Assembly (NCBI GenBank): GCA_934457115.1
Contig: CAKSHI010000001.1
Span: 62,001 to 126,000 of the forward strand
Length of the DNA stretch: 64,000 nt
DNA from: an uncultured Eubacteriales bacterium
GTDB lineage: Bacteria > Bacillota > Clostridia > Oscillospirales > Acutalibacteraceae
Reading direction: 5' to 3'
In this document: piece after piece, positions 1-8,380 of the stretch
Numbering within the stretch: position 1 is the stretch's first letter
How the letters are laid out: the number at the start of each line of letters is the position of its first letter
The notes under the pieces: generated by a model
What the model saw: only the letters and a program-made list of their open reading frames with translations
Databases searched by the model: none
Told to the model about the DNA's origin: nothing
Program-made: the position numbers and the translations under genes

Positions 1-55
1 AATAAATACTCAATATAAATTTTCAATGCTTGGTATACTTTAGCGTTCTTCAACT

Positions 56-608
56 ATGGAATTTAATTCCAATAACCCCTATCTTACCAAAAATGCATTC
101 CTTAACCTGGCAGAAAAATTTAAAGATCATCAAATGAGCATGAATTCCGGCATTGTTCCAATTTATGCATCAATTTACCATGATAATGGAGGGCTTTGAA
201 TAGTAATCAAGCCCTCCTTTGTATGTTTAATAGATGATTCATAAATATGCAAATATGCAAAAATAATTACTTTGCTCAGATCTGTAAAATCAATTGGAAA
301 CTTTACATTTGAAGACTTTAAAAAATTAAAATGAATAATAATACCGGAATGTGTTATTGAAATTGGTGATTGGGCTTTTGTAGATTGTACCGGCCCTAAG
401 AAATCTGTTATTCATAATGGTGCTACCAAAATTGACAAGAGTACCTTCTATAGCTGCTCAAGTCTTAAAGAATTTTTTGCCCCTAACGGTGTTACTAAAA
501 CTGATAACTTTGCCAACAACTTAGAAAAGCTGCAATATCACATAGAGTACATCTTGGTAATAACCCTTTTATACGAATTGCCAAGTTACAATAAGATAAC
601 CAATTTGT
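56..608 (+). pseudogene. Decayed BspA-like LRR gene (remnant of the tandem family)
   Basis: The first segment (56-199) encodes 47 residues ending in MNSGIVPIYASIYHDNGG, which matches the N-terminal MKSG..PI...IY module of the next two genes and then stops. From about 272 the same frame resumes with an LRR unit (SVKSIGNFTFEDFKKLK), hits a TGA at 332-334, and continues with two or three more units. Around 545-590 the sequence aligns, in a shifted frame, with the C-terminal codons of the gene at 673-2424. Compared with its intact neighbours it has lost most repeats and carries at least two stops and one frame change. It is almost certainly non-functional. The family assignment is firm; the exact borders are approximate. 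Confidence 0.85.
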
Positions 609-612
609 ACTT

Positions 613-672
613 AAATATTACTTGATTAATTTCATAAATTATTTTTATATTAAATAAAAGGCGGATAATAAT
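613..672 (+). repeat. Conserved 60-bp leader, copy 1
   Basis: This 60-bp leader directly precedes the ATG of the first long LRR gene and matches 2470-2529 at 54 of 60 positions by direct comparison. Both end with a purine-rich ribosome-binding site (AGGCGG here) followed by ATAATAAT and ATG. A weak promoter-like pair (TTGATT, then TATATT) lies inside. Conservation of the leader shows that the family expanded by tandem duplication that included the upstream DNA. Confidence 0.8.
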
Positions 673-2424
673 ATGTTTGATTCAACTAAAAAGAAAAAAG
701 TAGGAAATAACCAATGGAGTTTTTATAAAAACTTTAACTATAATCCACCAAGTACTGCAGATTATAGACTCACAAGACTCGGCGAGGTATCACATATCAC
801 ATATCTTGAGAAAGACATAGTTAAAAAAGCTACCGATCTAGTAACTAACATAGAACTGGCACCATTGTTCAAGTCGGGTAGAATGAGAATGAAATCAGGT
901 TTAGCACCTATTTATGCAACACTTTATCAACCTGACAGCAAGACCGGAACAGTTACTAAACCTTCCCCTACACGTAGCCTAAGAAGAATAATAGAAGGTA
1001 CATATATAAATAACAAACAACCAACAATTCGTCTGCCTCTATCCGTAAAATCAATCGGAGAAAAAGCATTTAAGGATTTTAGTAGCTTACGACGAATAAT
1101 AATCCCGGAAGGTGTCACTGAAATAGGTCAACAAGCCTTTAGTGGTTGTACATCCCTTACCGAAATTAATATTCCTAATAGTGTTAAAGAGATTGATTTA
1201 AAAGCCTTTGAAAACTGCACAAATCTTAGAAGAATCACTATTTCTAATAGTATTAAGTGCTTAAATGATTATACCTTTATAAATTGTTCAAGTCTTACTG
1301 AAGTTAACATTCCAAACGGTGTTATTTTCATAGGTGATTTTGCCTTTCAGGGCTGTACTAGCCTCAGCAAAGTCAATATACCTAACAGTGTTCATTGGTT
1401 ACAAGACCGTGTATTTAAAGACTGCACCAGCCTACGTAAAATCGTGTTACCCGAAAGTATTGAATCAATTGATTGCGAAGTATTTAACGGTTGCTCAAAT
1501 CTTAATGAAATAACAATGCCCTGCAGATTGGCAAATAATAGGACTGATGTATTTACAGATTGTCCACAAATTCAAAAAATTGTATTAACCGCCGGTAATT
1601 CCAGGTCTTATCGATTGTCAATTACCGCTCTCCCGAATCTTAAGTCAATTACTCTACCAAACGGTCTTAATGAAATTAAAGGACATATAATTAATGACTG
1701 CCCAAGTCTTGAAGAAATTATTATACCAAACAGTGTTAATAAAATTGACAAATATGCTTTTAATAAACTTCCAAACCTTAAAAATGTTTTTATATACAAT
1801 GACAAAATCTCCATTCATCCAAAAGCCTTTAAAGAGTGTTCAAAACCACAAGTAATTTTACAAGGATATAATCCCGAACCGCCACAATCTGTAAAAAAGT
1901 CCATCCCTAACGGAATTACCGAAATCGGTACGGATCTTTTTAAGAATTATGCTCAACTTAAAAAGATTTCAATCCCTAAAACCGTTAATAGAATCAGTGA
2001 CGGGGCCTTTCAAAATTGTAGACAACTTAAAGAAATTTCTATCCCAAAAACTGTCAATTATATAGGTAAAGGGGCCTTCCAAAATTGTGAACAGGTCAAA
2101 AAAGTCACCATTCCTGATAATGTTACAGAAATTAGTGACGATGCTTTTAATGGTTGCAAAAACCTAAAAAAAGTGTTATTATCAAGTAAACTTACTAAAA
2201 TCGGTAAACGTGCATTTGCAAATTGTGGCAATCTCCAGTCGGTAATGCCTAATACCTTTGGCTCATTTGTTAAATCTTTATTTGGACCTTGCCTCCTATC
2301 GGGCAATGTTCAACTTCCCGAAAGCGTTACTGAAATCGATGATTTTGCTTTTGCATATTGTCCTAAACTTAGAAATATTCAAATGCCGGATAAAGTTAAT
2401 CTTGGTAATAGACCATTTCTTTGA
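673..2424 (+). CDS. BspA-like leucine-rich-repeat (LRR_5) protein
   Basis: The 583-residue protein has a non-repeat N-terminal module (about 1-115, with TRLGEV..I.YLE and a MKSGLAPI stretch), then many units of about 23 residues of the form F..C.SL..I.IP.SV..I...AF, the LRR_5 (Treponema/BspA) type. BspA-like proteins often mediate adhesion or protein binding, but no signal peptide, membrane segment or LPXTG anchor is visible, so location and function are open. A non-LRR insert (FGSFVKSLFG) near residue 535 is shared with the next gene. The last codons are frameshifted relative to that gene: a one-base shift in the TTTCTTTGATACC stretch would restore a tail F-D-x-x-C-x-I-I like that of the paralogue. 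Functional state is therefore slightly uncertain. Confidence 0.85.
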   Translation: MFDSTKKKKVGNNQWSFYKNFNYNPPSTADYRLTRLGEVSHITYLEKDIVKKATDLVTNIELAPLFKSGRMRMKSGLAPIYATLYQPDSKTGTVTKPSPTRSLRRIIEGTYINNKQPTIRLPLSVKSIGEKAFKDFSSLRRIIIPEGVTEIGQQAFSGCTSLTEINIPNSVKEIDLKAFENCTNLRRITISNSIKCLNDYTFINCSSLTEVNIPNGVIFIGDFAFQGCTSLSKVNIPNSVHWLQDRVFKDCTSLRKIVLPESIESIDCEVFNGCSNLNEITMPCRLANNRTDVFTDCPQIQKIVLTAGNSRSYRLSITALPNLKSITLPNGLNEIKGHIINDCPSLEEIIIPNSVNKIDKYAFNKLPNLKNVFIYNDKISIHPKAFKECSKPQVILQGYNPEPPQSVKKSIPNGITEIGTDLFKNYAQLKKISIPKTVNRISDGAFQNCRQLKEISIPKTVNYIGKGAFQNCEQVKKVTIPDNVTEISDDAFNGCKNLKKVLLSSKLTKIGKRAFANCGNLQSVMPNTFGSFVKSLFGPCLLSGNVQLPESVTEIDDFAFAYCPKLRNIQMPDKVNLGNRPFL

Positions 2425-2469
2425 TACCGATTGCCAAATTATAAGAAGATAGATAGCCCATTTGCATTT

Positions 2470-2529
2470 AAATATTATTTAATTAATTTCGTGAATTATT
2501 TTTATATTAAATAAAAAGGGGATAATAAT
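2470..2529 (+). repeat. Conserved 60-bp leader, copy 2
   Basis: This is the second copy of the leader found at 613-672, of identical length with six substitutions. It carries an AAAAAGGGG ribosome-binding site before the ATG of the second long LRR gene. Confidence 0.8.
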
Positions 2530-4065
2530 ATGTTTGATGCAATGAAAAAGATAAAGGATAAAAATAATCAAAGATACTTTGCTGAAACCTATAACTATAC
2601 ACCGTCAATAGGTTCAAACTACAAACCTACACGACTTGGTGAATTTGTTCATATACCATATATTGAAAATAATATTGATGATTATATGCCTACAAAAACC
2701 GACCAATTAACCAATCAAGAGTTAGAACCATTGCTAGAAGACCGTGAAATGGACATGAAATCAGGTATTTCCCCAATCCTCATAAAAATTTATGGTCCTG
2801 ATGGAAAAAGTGGATTCTTTAATACTCCCTCTCCCCTAAGGTCAATGGAAAAAGTAGTAGAAGGTTCTTACATAGATAAAAACGTAAAGACAATCATTTT
2901 GCCCAAATCAGTAAAATTAATTGGAGAAAATGCATTTAAAGATTTTAAAAACCTAAGGCGAATAATAATCCCGAATGGTGTCACTGAAATTGGTGAAAGT
3001 GCCTTTGAAGGTTGTTCAAATCTTAAAGAAATTATTATCCCTAACGGTGTAACTAAAATTGGTGATTGGGCTTTTGAAGGCTGTTACAGCCTTCAAAAGC
3101 TTGTTATTCCTAATAGCGTTACTGAAATAGGTGAACATGCTTTTCAAAATCGCTACACGTCTGGGGAAGTTGTTATTCCTGATTATGTTACTAAACTTGA
3201 TAAGCATACCCCCCTCTTTCTCCCTACCGACCTATTCATAAAACCTAAGGAATTAACTATACCTATTAAATTGTTTGGTAACCTATACCCTTATGTAGTT
3301 CAATATCTTGAAAAGCTTGATGTAACCGGTAATATTTCTTTAGTCGGTTCACTTAGTCGTCTTCGTATGCTTAAAGAATTAGTGATACATAGCAATCCAA
3401 AAATCCATTCCAAGATATTTCAAACCTGTCCAAAACTCGAAAAAATCACCATAACTAAAGATGATAGTGAAGACAATGACAACAATGATAATGCCTTCTC
3501 ACAAATTGAAAATACATCTATTTCTAAAGGTGTTACTGAAATCGGTGACAATTGTTTTAAGGATTATTCCAAGCTTGAAAAGGTTTCAATTTCCAAAACC
3601 GTTAACAGAATTGGGGACGGCGCATTCCAAAACTGTGAACAACTTAAGAAAATTTCCATACCTAAAAACGTTAATCATATAGGTAAATCCACCTTCCAAG
3701 GTTGTGAACAACTCACAAAGGTTACCATTCCTAATAACGTTACTAAAATCGATGATAATGCTTTCAAGGGGTGTAAAAATCTAAAAAAGGTGGTATTATC
3801 CAATAACCTTAAAAGCATCGGCAAAAGTGCCTTTGAAGGTTGTGATAACCTCCAGTGGGTAACGCCTAGTGCTTGTGGCTCATTTTTTAAATCTCTATTT
3901 GGAGCCTGCTTCTCACTCAGCAATGTTCAGGTCCCAGAAAGCTTGACTGAAATCGGTGAATCTGCTTTTGAATCTTGCCCAAAAATTAGAAAAGCTACAA
4001 TACCAAATAGAGTCGAACTTGGTAAAGGCTCCTTTGATATTAACTGTAAAATTATAGGAGAATGA
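2530..4065 (+). CDS. BspA-like leucine-rich-repeat (LRR_5) protein, paralogue
   Basis: The 511-residue protein is a paralogue of the upstream gene. Its N-terminal module (about 1-115, MFDAMKK..., TRLGEFVHIPYIE, MDMKSGISPI) and C-terminal 150 residues align closely with it, while the middle is shorter and diverged around residues 215-330. LRR_5 units of about 23 residues dominate. The C terminus ends with F-D-I-N-C-K-I-I, the probable ancestral ending of the family. No secretion or anchoring signal is visible. An acidic, asparagine-rich linker (DDSEDNDNNDN) sits near residue 318. A protein-protein interaction role is typical of the fold; the partner is unknown. Confidence 0.87.
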   Translation: MFDAMKKIKDKNNQRYFAETYNYTPSIGSNYKPTRLGEFVHIPYIENNIDDYMPTKTDQLTNQELEPLLEDREMDMKSGISPILIKIYGPDGKSGFFNTPSPLRSMEKVVEGSYIDKNVKTIILPKSVKLIGENAFKDFKNLRRIIIPNGVTEIGESAFEGCSNLKEIIIPNGVTKIGDWAFEGCYSLQKLVIPNSVTEIGEHAFQNRYTSGEVVIPDYVTKLDKHTPLFLPTDLFIKPKELTIPIKLFGNLYPYVVQYLEKLDVTGNISLVGSLSRLRMLKELVIHSNPKIHSKIFQTCPKLEKITITKDDSEDNDNNDNAFSQIENTSISKGVTEIGDNCFKDYSKLEKVSISKTVNRIGDGAFQNCEQLKKISIPKNVNHIGKSTFQGCEQLTKVTIPNNVTKIDDNAFKGCKNLKKVVLSNNLKSIGKSAFEGCDNLQWVTPSACGSFFKSLFGACFSLSNVQVPESLTEIGESAFESCPKIRKATIPNRVELGKGSFDINCKIIGE

Positions 4066-4155
4066 CATTTATTTATAACGTTGATCTTCCGACTTGCATT
4101 CAAAATTCCTATTTATTTGCACAAACAATAATTCTCCATGCCATCATAATGAGTA

Positions 4156-4184
4156 TTGACAACATATCACGTATTGAATATCAT
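4156..4184 (+). promoter_or_regulatory. Sigma-A-type promoter for lysA
   Basis: A perfect -35 TTGACA at 4156-4161 is separated by 17 bp from a -10 TATCAT at 4179-4184. It is the only strong promoter-like pair I found in the gap upstream of lysA and would give a leader of about 120 nt. Confidence 0.65.
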
Positions 4185-4209
4185 CCTCTTAATAAGTATA
4201 ATTAATTAA

Positions 4210-4228
4210 AATAGTGATAATCACTATT
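4210..4228 (+). promoter_or_regulatory. Operator-like palindrome in the lysA leader
   Basis: AATAGTGAT-A-ATCACTATT is a perfect 9-bp inverted repeat around one base, about 26 bp downstream of the -10 box. Its TGATAATCA core loosely resembles Fur/PerR-type boxes, but the regulator cannot be named from sequence. Confidence 0.45.
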
Positions 4229-4312
4229 ATGATGATTAATATACTCTTTTAATATAATTATCAGTATTAAGTTACTGTCTATACCCAATATTTAAACAAG
4301 GAGAAACATAAA

Positions 4313-5611
4313 ATGTCGACTTTAAATTCCTTTGATGTAAATCAAAAAGGCAACCTTACAATTGGAGGTTGTGATACAATAGAGCTTGCAAATAAATTCT
4401 CAACCCCCCTTTACGTTATGCATGAAGAAAAAATAAGAGAAAACTGTCGTTTGTATAAAAAGGCTCTTTCAAAATATTATGATGGAAAAGGCCTCCCTAT
4501 TTACGCAAGCAAAGCCTTTAATTGCTTGGAAATATGCAGGATTATAAATGATGAGAATCTAGGCCTTGATGTAGTATCTGAAGGTGAACTCTATACAGCC
4601 TTAAAGTCCGGTTTTCCTCCGGAAAGAATACACTTTCACGGCAACAATAAAACCTTAGCCGAGCTTGAAATGGCAATAAGGAACAAGGTTGGAAGAATAG
4701 TTGTCGATAACCTTTATGAGTTAGAACTTTTAAATTCAATAGCCAAAGAAAATAATACAACTTGTGATATATCACTAAGAATAAAACCGGGTATAGATGC
4801 CCACACTCATAAATTTATTAAAACAGGTCAAATTGACTCAAAGTTCGGTTTCTCAATTGAAAATGAAGAAGCCTTTTCAGCCATCAAGGAGGCAATTAAC
4901 CTAAGTAATCTAAACCTTAAAGAACTTCATTGTCATATTGGTTCACAAATCTTTGACGTTGAACCATTTAAACTTGCAGCAGAAGTTATGATGAATTTTA
5001 TTAATCTTATAAACCAAAAACTTAACTTTAAAATCTTAGAGCTTAACTTAGGCGGAGGCTTTGGAATAAAATACACTGATATAGACAATCCAATACCTTA
5101 TGAAGATTATATAAAGGAAGTTTCATCTATTATAAAATCTAAATCCCTGGAGTATAACATCCCAACACCGTTTATTTATATAGAACCCGGCAGATCTATA
5201 GTAGGAGAAGCGGGTATTACACTATATAAAGTTGGTGCAATAAAGGAGATTCCAAATATAAGGACATATGTATCAATTGACGGTTCTATGGCGGACAACC
5301 CAAGATATGCCCTATACCAATCAAAATATAAGGCTATTATAGCAAATAAGGCTTCAGAAAAGACAAGTAAAACAGTCACTATTGCCGGCAAATGCTGTGA
5401 AAGTGGTGACTTAATACAGGAAAACGCACCTATTCAAAACCCCGAAGTTGGGGATATTATGGCTGTTTTCTCCACAGGAGCTTATAATTACTCCATGTCC
5501 TCTAACTATAATAGACTTCCTAAACCGGCTGTTGTCATGATTAAAGATTCAAAACCACGCATAATAATAAAGCGTCAAACGATGGAAGACCTTATAAGAA
5601 ACGATATATGA
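4313..5611 (+). CDS. lysA: Diaminopimelate decarboxylase
   Basis: LysA removes CO2 from meso-diaminopimelate to give L-lysine, the last step of lysine synthesis, in the cytoplasm. The 432-residue length is typical. The PLP-binding lysine is K67 in YASKAFN. Further fold-type III motifs are HCHIGSQ, the phosphate-binding GGGFGI loop, EPGRSIVGEAG, and the CCESGD segment that supplies a catalytic Cys across the dimer interface. An AAGGAG ribosome-binding site precedes the ATG. The gene appears monocistronic, with its own promoter and a palindrome in the leader. I did not see a lysine riboswitch or T-box upstream. Confidence 0.95.
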   Translation: MSTLNSFDVNQKGNLTIGGCDTIELANKFSTPLYVMHEEKIRENCRLYKKALSKYYDGKGLPIYASKAFNCLEICRIINDENLGLDVVSEGELYTALKSGFPPERIHFHGNNKTLAELEMAIRNKVGRIVVDNLYELELLNSIAKENNTTCDISLRIKPGIDAHTHKFIKTGQIDSKFGFSIENEEAFSAIKEAINLSNLNLKELHCHIGSQIFDVEPFKLAAEVMMNFINLINQKLNFKILELNLGGGFGIKYTDIDNPIPYEDYIKEVSSIIKSKSLEYNIPTPFIYIEPGRSIVGEAGITLYKVGAIKEIPNIRTYVSIDGSMADNPRYALYQSKYKAIIANKASEKTSKTVTIAGKCCESGDLIQENAPIQNPEVGDIMAVFSTGAYNYSMSSNYNRLPKPAVVMIKDSKPRIIIKRQTMEDLIRNDI

Positions 5612-5674
5612 AAGGAAAATTTGTCCCATTATTCAACATATTCAATCCATTAATAACATATATTAAAAAAACAC

Positions 5675-5703
5675 TTGAATTTTTAGTATTAAGGTGCTAC
5701 TAT
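5675..5703 (+). promoter_or_regulatory. Promoter of the PspA-like gene
   Basis: TTGAAT (5675-5680), a 17-bp spacer and TACTAT (5698-5703) lie about 50 bp before the start codon. Confidence 0.5.
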
Positions 5704-5754
5704 TAGATTGATAAATGGTTTAACTTGTTATTAGGAAAGGATTGATAAGTAAAT

Positions 5755-6336
5755 ATGAAACTTTTTTCAAAGATATCTGAAATCGAGAAAACTGATGTAA
5801 ATGATTTAATTGACAATGCAAAACATCCTGAACGTGTAGTAAGCCAAGTTGTAATCGACCTAGAGGAGCAAGTAAGAATCGCAACTCGTGCTTTAAACCA
5901 ACTTAAAACCAATGAACCACCGGCAAAAAAACAATTAGATGAAGCTATCGCAAGATCAAATGATGCAGAAGAGGCTGCTAAGCAGGCGCTATTAGATGGC
6001 GACAAAATGCTTGCAACAAAAAATCTAGAGAAAAAAATAGCAATCGACACAAACGTTTCTGCCTATCAAATAATATACGATACAATTCATTCTCAAGTTT
6101 GCAAGCTTAACGATAGAGTAGAAATGCTTCAATCCAAGCTAGACGATGCAAAAAAAGAAGCTGAGGCTCTTGACCTAGATATTCAAAAAGAAAAAGAGAA
6201 AAAACTTCAAAAAGAACAAGAATTATTTGAAGCTAAGGAAAAACAAGACCTTGAAGCTGAAGCCGCACTCAATCTTGAAATTAATAGAATGATTCTTGAT
6301 ATGAGTGACACCGATTCGATGAATAATATGTTTTAA
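5755..6336 (+). CDS. Short PspA/IM30-family coiled-coil protein
   Basis: The 193-residue protein begins MKLFSKISEIEKTDVNDLIDNAKHPE, matching the amphipathic N-terminal helix and first helices of PspA/IM30 proteins, which bind stressed membranes. The rest is a long charged coiled coil (about 25-175) with runs such as KEKEKKLQKEQ. Typical PspA proteins are about 220-230 residues, so this one lacks part of the C-terminal helical region. A role in envelope stress is known for the family and inferred here. It has its own promoter and a strong terminator, and no psp partner gene is adjacent. Confidence 0.72.
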   Translation: MKLFSKISEIEKTDVNDLIDNAKHPERVVSQVVIDLEEQVRIATRALNQLKTNEPPAKKQLDEAIARSNDAEEAAKQALLDGDKMLATKNLEKKIAIDTNVSAYQIIYDTIHSQVCKLNDRVEMLQSKLDDAKKEAEALDLDIQKEKEKKLQKEQELFEAKEKQDLEAEAALNLEINRMILDMSDTDSMNNMF

Positions 6337-6344
6337 ATATAATA

Positions 6345-6387
6345 GATATCCCAACCATATATAATATGGTTGGGATATCTTATTTTA
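6345..6387. terminator. Bidirectional terminator
   Basis: The perfect 16-bp stem GATATCCCAACCATAT / ATATGGTTGGGATATC with an ATA loop is followed by TATTTT. It lies between the converging PspA-like and ychF genes and could serve both. Confidence 0.85.
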
Positions 6388-6415
6388 ATCACACTCAACT
6401 ACTTAATTAAATAAA

Positions 6416-7510
6416 CTATACATTAAATCTAAATAGTATAACATCGCCGTCTTGTACTACATACTCTTTTCCCTCGGACCTTAATAGGCCTTTTTCTCTT
6501 GCTGCTGCAGTTGAACCACATTTCACTAAGTCTTCAAAGGAAACAACTTCAGCTCTTATGAAACCTCTTTCAAAGTCCGTATGTATTTTTCCTGCCGCTT
6601 GTGGTGCTTTTGTACCCTTGGTAATAGTCCATGCTCTTACCTCTTGTTTTCCCGCAGTAAGATAAGATATAAGTCCCAATAGGCTATAGCACTCATTTAT
6701 AAGTCTATCAAGACCGGATTCTGAAAGTCCTAAATCGCTTAAGAAAAGTTCCTTTTCCTCTTCATCCATTTCAGCTATTTGTGATTCCATCTCAGCACAA
6801 ATAGGTAAAACTCCTGCATTTTCTTCCTTTGCAATATTTTTGACCTCATCTAAGAATTTATTGTTTGATAAACCATTCTTAAAGTCATCCTCACTCATAT
6901 TAGCAGCATATATTACGGGTTTATTGGTAAGAAGCGAAACCGAACTTAAAAGTTCTCTTTCTTCGGGAGTACACTCTACACTCCTTGCCGGTTTACCCTG
7001 CTCTAAACTTGACTTAACTCTCTCGAAAAATTCATATTCAGACTCGTATTTTCTATCCGCCTTAATAAGCTTCTTGGTTTTTTCCAAGCGTCTCTCTATC
7101 ATATCCAAGTCCGACAATACAAGCTCCAAATTAATAGTTTCTATATCACTTTTAGGGTCAATTCTTCCATCTACATGTACTATATCGTCATTTTCAAAGC
7201 ATCTTACTACGTGAACTATAGCGTCAACTTCCCTAATATTTGAAAGAAATTTATTGCCTAGGCCCTCGCCCTTTGATGCTCCTTTAACAAGCCCCGCTAT
7301 ATCTACAAATTCAATTACTGCAGGGGTAAACTTATCAGGTTCATACATTTCTTTTAATTTATCCAATCGTTTATCCGGGACGCTAACTACCCCAACATTT
7401 GGCTCAATAGTACAAAAAGGATAATTGGCAGACTGCGCTCCTGCATTTGTAATAGCATTAAATAAAGTACTTTTACCTACATTAGGTAACCCTACTATTC
7501 CTAATTTCAT
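6416..7510 (-). CDS. ychF: Ribosome-associated GTPase/ATPase YchF (OLA1 family)
   Basis: The 364-residue protein is of standard YchF length. It begins MKLGIVGLPNVGKSTLF (P-loop), carries the G3-like DIAGLVKGASKGEGLGNKFL, and ends with the TGS-like domain (GTKAPQAAGKIHTDFERGFIRAEV..). YchF binds ribosomes, hydrolyses ATP in preference to GTP, and affects stress responses and leaderless-mRNA use. A GAAAGGG site lies upstream of the start. The gene stands alone, converging on the PspA-like gene. Confidence 0.95.
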   Translation of the reverse strand: MKLGIVGLPNVGKSTLFNAITNAGAQSANYPFCTIEPNVGVVSVPDKRLDKLKEMYEPDKFTPAVIEFVDIAGLVKGASKGEGLGNKFLSNIREVDAIVHVVRCFENDDIVHVDGRIDPKSDIETINLELVLSDLDMIERRLEKTKKLIKADRKYESEYEFFERVKSSLEQGKPARSVECTPEERELLSSVSLLTNKPVIYAANMSEDDFKNGLSNNKFLDEVKNIAKEENAGVLPICAEMESQIAEMDEEEKELFLSDLGLSESGLDRLINECYSLLGLISYLTAGKQEVRAWTITKGTKAPQAAGKIHTDFERGFIRAEVVSFEDLVKCGSTAAAREKGLLRSEGKEYVVQDGDVILFRFNV

Positions 7511-7723
7511 TTAGCTTTCGCCCTTTCGTTTCAAATAATCATTCTACATTATATCACAAAAAACATATAATAAAAAGAGAGGTCAAAAAGTAAAATATCA
7601 ATCAAATGAAGGCTTTTATATAATATTTAACTCGATTTGCATTTTTATAATTTTGTTTGTATAATTTTTGGGTATACCATTCTTATACCCAATAAATTTA
7701 TACACAAATATAGAAGAGGTGTT

Positions 7724-8236
7724 ATGATGAAAAATGAATTTGATAGAGTATACGAAATAATGGAAGAATCTTTCCCCTACGATGAAATGAGGACATATGA
7801 AGGCCAAAAGGCTCTTTTAAAAAATGATAATTATAAGCTAATATGCAAAAAAGATGAAAATGAAAATATAATTGCATTTATGACTCTTTGGGAAACTGAC
7901 TCTTTCTATTTCATAGAACATTTAGCCACATCTAAAGAGTCAAGAGGAAGCGGCATTGGAAGCAAATTTTTAAAACAATATATAGAAAATGCAAAAAAGC
8001 CAATAATTTTAGAGGTTGAACCGCCAACTACTGAAATTGCCAAAAGAAGAATTGGATTTTACAAACGATTGGGATTTCATCTCTCTGACTTTTGTTATGA
8101 GCAGCCGCCGCTTAGGGAGGATAGCAATACTTGTCCACTACAAATCATGAGTTATCCAAAACCTTTATCAGAAAAAGACTTCTTAAAATATAAAAATGTC
8201 TTATTTAAGCATATTTATAAAGTAGATATCAAATAA
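7724..8236 (+). CDS. GNAT-family N-acetyltransferase
   Basis: I place the start at the ATG at 7724, which follows an AGAAGAGG ribosome-binding site; an upstream in-frame extension lacks one. The 170-residue protein has a GNAT fold: the acetyl-CoA-binding motif A appears as LATSKESRGSGIGSKFL (around residues 63-79), followed by EVEPP and FYKRLGF, a common motif B pattern. The substrate is unknown. It sits alone between ychF (opposite strand) and the cdd unit. Confidence 0.8.
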   Translation: MMKNEFDRVYEIMEESFPYDEMRTYEGQKALLKNDNYKLICKKDENENIIAFMTLWETDSFYFIEHLATSKESRGSGIGSKFLKQYIENAKKPIILEVEPPTTEIAKRRIGFYKRLGFHLSDFCYEQPPLREDSNTCPLQIMSYPKPLSEKDFLKYKNVLFKHIYKVDIK

Positions 8237-8294
8237 TCATATGCCGTTAAACTAGGATAAATTTAAATTTATCTTTTTATTAAAGAATTTCCTA

Positions 8295-8322
8295 TTGTTT
8301 TGGTTTGTATTTATTGTATAAT
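8295..8322 (+). promoter_or_regulatory. Promoter of cdd-transketolase operon
   Basis: TTGTTT (8295-8300), a 16-bp spacer and a perfect -10 TATAAT (8317-8322) precede the cdd gene. Confidence 0.55.
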
Positions 8323-8334
8323 AGTATTATTGGC

Positions 8335-8361
8335 ATTTATTGTTAAGCGTCAACAATAAAT
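8335..8361 (+). promoter_or_regulatory. Inverted repeat in the cdd leader
   Basis: ATTTATTGTT-AAGCGTC-AACAATAAAT is a perfect 10-bp inverted repeat starting 13 bp after the -10 box, where it overlaps the probable early transcribed region. This placement fits a repressor operator, or an mRNA hairpin just before the GGAGG ribosome-binding site at 8366-8370. Confidence 0.5.
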
Positions 8362-8380
8362 TATAGGAGGATAAAAACAT

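Noticed and set aside
4066..4312. Lysine riboswitch or T-box upstream of lysA
   Set aside because: I did not find the conserved elements of either; only a promoter and a short palindrome are visible.
7637..7723. N-terminal extension of the acetyltransferase
   Set aside because: The extension has no ribosome-binding site, while the ATG at 7724 follows AGAAGAGG and fits the family length.
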